A stretch of DNA of 5,165 nt. It comes from UMGS1649 sp045604405 (GTDB taxonomy: Bacteria > Bacillota > Clostridia > TANB77 > CAG-465). Below are positions 1-5,165 of the stretch, piece by piece. The stretch covers positions 1-5,165 of the forward strand of contig JAZUNZ010000033.1 of NCBI GenBank assembly GCA_045604405.1, read 5' to 3'. Position numbers and translations under genes: made by a program. Every line of letters starts with the position of its first letter. The first letter of the stretch is position 1. Under the pieces are notes generated by a model. It did not search any database. It was not told where the DNA came from and saw nothing but the letters and a program-made list of their open reading frames with translations.

Positions 1-2
1 AT

Positions 3-362
3 TATATAAGAATAAATGGTAATAGTTTTAACAACCCACTACCAAGCAAATATAAATTATACCCAAAAATAATACAAGACATGGATAGTGAAAGAACAGC
101 AAGTGGTTTATTACATAGAAACATATTATCACACAATCCACCCAAAATAGAGTTAGAATTTCCTCCTATGACATTTTCTCAATTTAGAGAGTATCACAAC
201 GCAATAGATTACAACGAGTTAAACGTTGAATACTATGATTATTCAAGTGACAGTTATAAAACATGGAGAATGTATCATAATGATATAGTTATAGAAGAAA
301 TAAATACATACGGAGCAGAACATTATATAGATAGATGGGTAATACATTTAATAGGATATTAA
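3..362 (+). CDS. Small phage tail protein, DUF6711-like (5' end missing)
   Basis: The reading frame is open from the first complete codon of the window to TAA at 360-362, giving 119 visible residues; the start lies upstream. The ATG at 81 is not the true start, because the 26 residues before it (beginning YIRINGNSF) are the conserved N-terminal beta-strand region of this kind of protein, which usually opens with a short M-x-x-I-N-G stretch. So probably only a few residues are missing. Visible landmarks are the ING start, the segment DMDSERTASG around visible residues 26-35, a basic/aromatic middle, and a C-terminus ending in a hydrophobic strand (WVIHLIGY). From memory this resembles the DUF6711 family of small tail proteins in Firmicutes phages, whose biochemical role is not established. 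A Dit-like distal tail component or tube accessory protein is an alternative. It sits just upstream of the tail hub gene with a 13-base gap, as expected in a tail operon. No signal peptide or membrane segment is seen. Confidence 0.72.
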   Translation, partial: YIRINGNSFNNPLPSKYKLYPKIIQDMDSERTASGLLHRNILSHNPPKIELEFPPMTFSQFREYHNAIDYNELNVEYYDYSSDSYKTWRMYHNDIVIEEINTYGAEHYIDRWVIHLIGY

Positions 363-367
363 GGAGG
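361..367 (+). promoter_or_regulatory. Ribosome binding site of the tail hub gene
   Basis: AAGGAGG is a near-perfect Shine-Dalgarno sequence, 8 bases before the ATG at 376. Its first two bases belong to the TAA stop of the upstream gene, so ribosomes ending there are placed directly on the next initiation site. It fixes the start of the 763-residue protein at 376. Confidence 0.9.
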
Positions 368-375
368 GATAAGAA

Positions 376-2667
376 ATGTACGTAGTAACAGAACAAGTTA
401 AAAATGATTTTAAATCTGTTGGAACAATTAAAAGAGGACGTATTGGACTTATCCCTCTTTCTGATGAAGAAGAACCAGTAACATTTGATGAAAATTCTAT
501 AAAACAATTTAGGATATTAGATGATATATATACACCAGACGAAGGAGTAATTGGCAGTGTAATAGCAAAACAGTTAAATATAGAATTATTTAAACCAAGT
601 GAAATTGATTTAGTTGATAGGGAAGTTGAAGCCTTTATTGGTGTAGAAGATATAGAAGGAAATGCAACTTACATTCCTTATGGTAGGTATATAATACAAA
701 AACCAGAAAATGAAGTCATAACAGAAAACACAACATTTGAAGCACTAGACTATATGATTAAATTCAATATTCCATACGTAGATAACTTAGAATACCCTAC
801 CACATTAAAAAATGTCTTAAATTCAATTTGTGAACTTTCTGAGGTTGATTTAGGAACACAAACTTTTGCTAATCAAAATTTTATAGTAGAAAATAATCAA
901 TTTGTAAATGGAGAAACATGTAGAGATGTTTTAAAAGCGATATGTCAACAAGCTGGCTGTTATGCAAAAATAGACAGAAATAATGTATTAAACTTATCTG
1001 TTTTAGGCAGTGAAGCACACGAAATAGACGATACTGAATATTACCCAGATTTAAAAATAAACCAATTATTTGGACCAGTAAATAGACTTGTATTAAGAAT
1101 GTCACAAGTAGAAGGAGAGAATGTAGTTGTAGAAGATACTGAAAGCATTGAATTAAATGGTTTAAAAGAACTAGTAATTTACGACAATCCTTTTACATAT
1201 ACGCAAGAAAAAAGGGAACAATCAATCAATGCTATATGGAATGTAGTAAGAGGTTTAACATATTATGATTTTGAAACTAAAAATGTACCAAGACCTTATG
1301 CAGATAGTGGAGATAGTATAAACATAATAGTAGACAATGAAACTTTTTCAAGTTATATTTTAACACAAGAGATAATATTTAATGGTGGTTTAAATGGAAG
1401 TATAAGTGCAACAACAGATACAGAAACACAAACAAAATATGCTTTTCAACCTAACATTGGAACAAGGCTTAAAAGAACAGAAATAGTTGTAGACAAACAC
1501 GACCAAACTATAACACAAATAGCAGAACAAGTAGAAGGAAATACGCAACAAATAACACAACAAAGATTAGAAATAGGCAGTATAAACAGTTCTGTAAAAA
1601 TGCTAGGTGGAAACAACAAACAACAAAACTCTGTAGGAGCATTTGGAGTAAATGGCTATGAAGGCGGAACATTACTTGTTAATGAAGGATATAACCTTGA
1701 AGAAAGTGGAAATACGTATACTGCAAGTGTAGAAGTTGAAGGTGGTAGAGAATTACTTGTATATGGTAATAACAGCTTATCAATTCAAATAGTACAATTA
1801 GATGAAAACGACAGTCAAGTAGCAAGTGATACATTTACATTTGAAACAACTGAGAGCAAGTTATTTACACTTGAAAACGATACAGAAAAAATAAATGTCA
1901 CAGTAACAAAAGTAACAGATACAATTGATTTATCAACATTTAATATAAGTTACAATTACAAAACTATGGAAGCATTAGAAACGGAAGAACTAAAAAATAT
2001 TACAGAAAGTGGAAGGGCTATTAAATCATCAGATTTCACATGGTACAAGTTAAAGTCAGATAATTTAGTTGTAGGCAACACATACACGGTAAGTTTTTTA
2101 TATAAAAGTTCAAGATATAATGCTTTAAAAATCAAGCTATTAAATAACACTATAACAGATTTAGTAAATATAGACCCAAGTATAGCAGGTATACCATATC
2201 CAAGTCCAAATTTATATCCAAGTCCAAATTTATATCCAAGTTATATTGATACAGATATATATGTAGAAGAATTTGAAAAAATAGAATATACATTTGTTGC
2301 TAATACTGCAAATGTTGAATTATATGTTGAAACGCATGATTATGATACGCAGCTCGCAGATTATTACTTACAAACAGGCGACCAAGCGACAGTATGGCAA
2401 CCAGGCGAAGGCGAAATAAGAGGTGCAAATGTTAGAATTAACAAAGATGGGCTTGAAATTGAAAACGATAACTCTGAAACTAAGACTACTATAAACAGTC
2501 TTGGATTTAGTGTAAAAAATCAAGAAGGAAAAACACTTATAACAGCAAATAAAGATGAAGCATTGCTAGCAGATACAAGAATACAAGGAGATTTAAGTCA
2601 AGGACATTGGAAAAGATATGTACAAACAATAGATAATAAGGAGATATTACTGGAGGTGTATGAATAA
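376..2667 (+). CDS. Phage tail-tip / hub protein (Tal-like), 763 aa
   Basis: Complete gene with a strong ribosome binding site and TAA stop. Residues 1-360 look like the hub of siphophage tail tips (gp27/Tal-type fold): an MYVVTEQVKNDFK opening, a beta-rich first domain, PYGRYII near 101-107, FEALDYMIKF at 121-130, and a helical segment with TCRDVLKAICQQAGCYAKID at 181-200. The hub closes the tail tube and carries the distal fibres. Residues 365-410 (KRTEIVVDKHDQTITQIAEQ onward) are rich in Q, E, I and N and predict a short trimeric coiled coil. About 417-530 and 531-675 are beta-rich segments that may be carbohydrate-binding-like sandwiches; the second holds a YPSPNL repeat at 608-622. VWQPGEGEIRGANV at 673-686 starts a C-terminal tip region commonly seen in such proteins. 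No peptidase or lysozyme catalytic motif was recognised, so a tail lysin role is not supported. Family assignment is from architecture and memory; the hub role is fairly sure, the C-terminal roles are inference. Confidence 0.82.
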   Translation: MYVVTEQVKNDFKSVGTIKRGRIGLIPLSDEEEPVTFDENSIKQFRILDDIYTPDEGVIGSVIAKQLNIELFKPSEIDLVDREVEAFIGVEDIEGNATYIPYGRYIIQKPENEVITENTTFEALDYMIKFNIPYVDNLEYPTTLKNVLNSICELSEVDLGTQTFANQNFIVENNQFVNGETCRDVLKAICQQAGCYAKIDRNNVLNLSVLGSEAHEIDDTEYYPDLKINQLFGPVNRLVLRMSQVEGENVVVEDTESIELNGLKELVIYDNPFTYTQEKREQSINAIWNVVRGLTYYDFETKNVPRPYADSGDSINIIVDNETFSSYILTQEIIFNGGLNGSISATTDTETQTKYAFQPNIGTRLKRTEIVVDKHDQTITQIAEQVEGNTQQITQQRLEIGSINSSVKMLGGNNKQQNSVGAFGVNGYEGGTLLVNEGYNLEESGNTYTASVEVEGGRELLVYGNNSLSIQIVQLDENDSQVASDTFTFETTESKLFTLENDTEKINVTVTKVTDTIDLSTFNISYNYKTMEALETEELKNITESGRAIKSSDFTWYKLKSDNLVVGNTYTVSFLYKSSRYNALKIKLLNNTITDLVNIDPSIAGIPYPSPNLYPSPNLYPSYIDTDIYVEEFEKIEYTFVANTANVELYVETHDYDTQLADYYLQTGDQATVWQPGEGEIRGANVRINKDGLEIENDNSETKTTINSLGFSVKNQEGKTLITANKDEALLADTRIQGDLSQGHWKRYVQTIDNKEILLEVYE
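2197..2241 (+). repeat. In-frame 18-bp tandem repeat (YPSPNL), 2.5 copies
   Basis: The 18-base unit TATCCAAGTCCAAATTTA occurs twice in full (2197-2214 and 2215-2232), then the first 9 bases occur again (2233-2241), all identical. It encodes YPSPNL-YPSPNL-YPS at residues 608-622 of the tail hub protein. The unit is a whole number of codons, so copy-number change keeps the frame. It sits between predicted beta-strands in the second C-terminal module and is probably a surface loop. Absence of any synonymous change points to a recent slippage duplication. Confidence 0.92.
2652..2658 (+). promoter_or_regulatory. Ribosome binding site of the tail fibre gene
   Basis: GGAGGTG lies inside the last codons of the hub gene, 8 bases before the ATG at 2667. 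The hub stop TAA (2665-2667) and this ATG share one base (TAATG), the usual arrangement for translational coupling. This fixes the fibre start at 2667. Confidence 0.88.
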
Positions 2668-5165
2668 TGACGCAATATACAGCTAATGGAAGTATAAATA
2701 ATACTTATAGATTAGAGTTAAATGTAAATGAAACTTACGTAAGTGGTGGAGCTGATAATTATAGTACTGTAAGCTGGTCTGTTGTATTACGTTCTACAGG
2801 AGCATGGAGTTTTTACACAATAGGTAGTACAGTAGTAGTAAATGTTGATGGCGAAGTATATAATGCTTATTCACAGAAAGATTTGCCAGCAGGTGGTTCA
2901 ATTACTATAGCTAGTGGTAGTAAAAATATAACTCATAATAGTGATGGAAGTAAATCAATAAATGTAAGTGCATCATATACACAAACATCAACATCAAATT
3001 ATACACCTGGCAATATGAGTTGTAGTGGTACATTTGGATTAACTAAAATAGCAAGATATGCAACTTGTAATCAATCGTTAAATAGTAAAACAGCATACAC
3101 AATAAAGATGAATTGGTCATCTGATAGTACAATAGATTATTTGTGGTATTCAACTAATAATGGAAGTACATGGACAGCAGTAGGAAGTGTAAATGCGAGC
3201 AGTGGAACATATACAATAAGTGGTTTATCACAAGGAACATCTTACAGCATCAAAACAAGAGTGAGGCGTAAAGATAGTGGACTAACAACAGACAGTAGTG
3301 CATTATCTGTAACTACATACTCATATCCAACATCAAATCAATCACTTTCATCAAAGACTACAAGCTCAATTACGATAAATTGGAGTTCAAATAGTACTAT
3401 AGATTATGTTTGGTATAGTAAAGATAGTGGAAGTACATGGACAGCAGTAGGCTCAGTTAATGGAAGTAGTGGTAGTTATACAATAGGTGGATTATCAAGT
3501 GATACTACATATAGTATAAAAACAAGAGTACGAAAAAAAGATGGACAGCTTACAACAGATAGTTCGGCATTAAGTGTAAAAACATATGGATATGCTACTT
3601 CTAACCAATCCTTAAATAGTAAAACAGTCAATTCAATAAAAATGAATTGGAGCTCAAATAACACAGTAGATTATATATGGTATTCAATAAACAATGGTTC
3701 ATCATGGATAGCAGTAGGAAGTGTTAATGCAACATCAGGAAATTATACAATTTCAGGTCTTTCTGCTAATACTTCATACAATATAAAAACGAGAGTAAGA
3801 CGTAAAGATAGTGGATTAACAACAGATAGTAGCGCTTTATCAGTAACAACATATGATTATGCTAAAATCACAGAAGCACTTGACGTCACTATTGGTAACA
3901 ATACAACAGTAAAATATACAAATCCTAGTGGCTCAACTATTAATATTGGTATATATAAGACAGATGGTTCGACTGTAATAGCAGCTTATAGAGCATGTTC
4001 TGGCAGTTCATACACATTTAATTTTACTAATGCAGAAATAAATACTATGTATAGTCAAACAGCAGATTATAAATCAATAAAATTTAGATATTATTTAAGA
4101 ACTACATGCAATGGAGTAAATTATTATAATTATGTTACTAAAACATTTAGTGTAAATCCTAATACAAACAAGCCAATATTTACAAATTTTGAATATCAAG
4201 ATTTACAAAATAGCGTAGTTGCATTAACTGGAAATAATCAAATATTAGTAAACGAAATAAGTCAACCACAAATAATTATAAGTAGTGCAAATAAAGCAGT
4301 AGGACAAAACAGCGCAAGTATAATAGGATATAAAATAACTTTTGAAAATTATTCTAATACTGTTTCATATAGTTCTAGTGATATAACTGTATCAATAAGA
4401 TATATTTCGACTGAAAATACAACACCACAAATAACTGTAACAGCAATAGACAGTAGAGGATTTCAAACATCAGTAACCAAAACACCAATATGGAAAAATT
4501 ATAGAAAAATAGTTGAAAATGATTTTATAACAAGAGAAAGAGGCGTAGGCACAACAGCATTTTTTGATATTAACGGAACATTTTGGAATGATAATTTTGG
4601 AAGTGTAAATAATGCTTTAAGTGTACATTTTAATTATAAAAAAAGAGGAGAAACTAATTGGGAAAATGCAAATCCAATTGATATAACACAAAGATTTAAT
4701 ATAAATGGAAATGAGTTTACAACAATTTCAACAGGAAGTATAAATTATTTACCGACTACTAATAATGGAATTATTCCAATTGTATTTGAATTTGGTAAGT
4801 TTTATGAAATTGAAATTATTGTACAAGATAGTGCTGGTGAATTGAGTAACTATACAAGAACTATTATTTTAACGAGTGGTATACCAGCAACTTCAAAAAT
4901 GCAAAATGATGATAATACCTATAGTATTGGTATAAATTGTATGCCAGATGCCGATTATGCTTTAAAGGTAAACGGTAATACAAACTTAAATGGAACTGAT
5001 ATGGATAGTTTCTTGTTAAGAAATGATGGACCTCGAATAGACCAAAATAGACAAGTAGCAAATTGTAAAATTTTCAATGATATATTAGCAGTTGAAACAA
5101 ATGACGAATTATACGGAATAATGCAAATAATAATGGGAGATTTAGAAGCTACATATACACCAATA
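2667..5165 (+). CDS. Large phage tail fibre / receptor-binding protein, DUF859-like with three FN3 repeats (3' end missing)
   Basis: ATG at 2667 opens a frame of 833 codons with no stop before the window ends. Residues 1-129 resemble the N-terminal part of DUF859-type siphophage tail proteins: TAANG-like opening (TQYTANGSI), NITHNSDGSKSINVSASY near 87-104, and GTFGLTKIAR leading to the next domain. Residues 131-397 are three tandem fibronectin type III repeats of exactly 89 residues each. Residues 398-600 resemble fibre regions of Firmicutes phages, with VKYTNPSG at 415-422, SYTFNFTNAE, and ITVTAIDSRGF at 589-599. A further module has the NGTFWNDNFGSVNNALSV block at about 636-653. From 752 the motif YSIGINCMPDADYALKVNG marks the change to a C-terminal tip domain that is cut off. 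The protein is rich in Ser, Thr and Asn, as is usual for extended beta fibres. It is coupled to the hub gene, so it probably attaches to the hub and contacts the host surface. Receptor binding is inferred, not shown; an upper-baseplate or structural role is the alternative. Confidence 0.83.
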   Translation, partial: MTQYTANGSINNTYRLELNVNETYVSGGADNYSTVSWSVVLRSTGAWSFYTIGSTVVVNVDGEVYNAYSQKDLPAGGSITIASGSKNITHNSDGSKSINVSASYTQTSTSNYTPGNMSCSGTFGLTKIARYATCNQSLNSKTAYTIKMNWSSDSTIDYLWYSTNNGSTWTAVGSVNASSGTYTISGLSQGTSYSIKTRVRRKDSGLTTDSSALSVTTYSYPTSNQSLSSKTTSSITINWSSNSTIDYVWYSKDSGSTWTAVGSVNGSSGSYTIGGLSSDTTYSIKTRVRKKDGQLTTDSSALSVKTYGYATSNQSLNSKTVNSIKMNWSSNNTVDYIWYSINNGSSWIAVGSVNATSGNYTISGLSANTSYNIKTRVRRKDSGLTTDSSALSVTTYDYAKITEALDVTIGNNTTVKYTNPSGSTINIGIYKTDGSTVIAAYRACSGSSYTFNFTNAEINTMYSQTADYKSIKFRYYLRTTCNGVNYYNYVTKTFSVNPNTNKPIFTNFEYQDLQNSVVALTGNNQILVNEISQPQIIISSANKAVGQNSASIIGYKITFENYSNTVSYSSSDITVSIRYISTENTTPQITVTAIDSRGFQTSVTKTPIWKNYRKIVENDFITRERGVGTTAFFDINGTFWNDNFGSVNNALSVHFNYKKRGETNWENANPIDITQRFNINGNEFTTISTGSINYLPTTNNGIIPIVFEFGKFYEIEIIVQDSAGELSNYTRTIILTSGIPATSKMQNDDNTYSIGINCMPDADYALKVNGNTNLNGTDMDSFLLRNDGPRIDQNRQVANCKIFNDILAVETNDELYGIMQIIMGDLEATYTPI
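3057..3857 (+). repeat. Three tandem 267-bp repeats encoding FN3 domains
   Basis: Units at 3057-3323, 3324-3590 and 3591-3857 each encode 89 residues with no indels between them. Each unit has NQSL near its start, NWSS, DYxWYS, AVGSVN, the tyrosine-corner pattern GLSxxTxYxIKTRVR, and LTTDSSALSV at its end, matching the B, C, E-F and G strands of a fibronectin type III fold. By hand count, unit 1 matches unit 3 at 72 of 89 residues and unit 2 at 65 of 89. Units 1 and 2 share a 24-base exact block in register (3161-3184 and 3428-3451). Synonymous differences are frequent elsewhere, so the array is not a very recent duplication. Such domains act as spacers or weak carbohydrate-binding units in phage fibres. 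Confidence 0.93.

Noticed and set aside
289..507. Minus-strand open frame of 72 codons
   Set aside because: It lies across two well-supported plus-strand genes, its Phe/Leu/Tyr-rich product is what the complement of AT-rich coding sequence gives, and no ribosome binding site or family resemblance is seen.
881..1105. Minus-strand open frame of 74 codons inside the hub gene
   Set aside because: Fully antisense to a conserved part of the hub protein with a hydrophobic low-complexity product; a shadow frame.
1956..2150. Minus-strand open frame of 64 codons inside the hub gene
   Set aside because: Antisense shadow of the C-terminal modules, without a recognisable product or initiation signal.
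376..2667. Hub protein as a tail-associated lysin with peptidase or lysozyme activity
   Set aside because: No NlpC/P60, CHAP, M23 or lysozyme catalytic motif was recognised along the 763 residues; only structural and binding-like regions are visible.
3476..3664. Minus-strand open frame of 62 codons opposite the FN3 repeats
   Set aside because: It spans the junction of two repeats on the opposite strand and only reflects their base composition.
3057..3857. Regular repeats considered as a CRISPR array or other non-coding array
   Set aside because: The 267-base period, unbroken reading frame and FN3 pattern show that these are protein domain repeats, with no short palindromic repeat or unique spacers.
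4864..5061. Minus-strand open frame of 65 codons opposite the fibre gene
   Set aside because: Antisense to an intact coding frame; Tyr/Leu/His-rich product with no family resemblance.
1..5165. Alternative genetic code (recoded TGA or TAG), as found in some gut phages
   Set aside because: All three frames run without internal TGA or TAG, tryptophan is always TGG, and both visible genes end in TAA, so the standard code explains everything. Lack of TGA or TAG stops in only two genes is not evidence of recoding.

Overview
This window is a stretch of the tail-tip module of a tailed bacteriophage or prophage with a long, non-contractile (siphovirus-type) tail. The host is probably a low-GC Firmicute, most likely a clostridial or related gut bacterium. 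This rests on the strong AT-richness, the A/T-ending codons, the AAGGAGG-type ribosome binding sites, and resemblance of the three products to tail proteins I remember from Clostridia and Bacilli phages. The standard bacterial code suffices: all tryptophans are TGG, both visible stops are TAA, and no frame is interrupted.

Layout: three genes lie head to tail on the plus strand and fill the window. First is the 3' end of a small tail protein gene that began before the window (ends at 362, DUF6711-like). Second is a complete 763-residue tail-tip/hub protein (376-2667) with a gp27/Tal-type hub at the N-terminus, a short coiled coil, one or two probable beta-sandwich inserts and a short C-terminal tip region. 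Third is a very large tail-fibre or receptor-binding protein (2667 to the window end, 833 codons visible, still open) with a DUF859-like N-terminal domain, three tandem 89-residue fibronectin type III repeats and a fibre region common in Firmicutes phages.

The genes are tightly packed: the second gene's Shine-Dalgarno overlaps the stop codon of the first, and the third gene's ATG shares one base with the stop codon of the second. No promoter, terminator, RNA gene, mobile element, CRISPR array or plus-strand intergenic gap over 13 bases is seen. The transcript presumably comes from a late promoter upstream and continues downstream.

Together the products would form the distal end of the tail: a small tail component, the hub closing the tube, and a fibre reaching out to the cell surface. 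I see no sign of a new defence or regulatory system. The most noteworthy points are the exactly periodic FN3 array, the YPSPNL micro-repeat in the hub protein, and the fact that the largest gene has no stop codon inside the window and is easy to miss.
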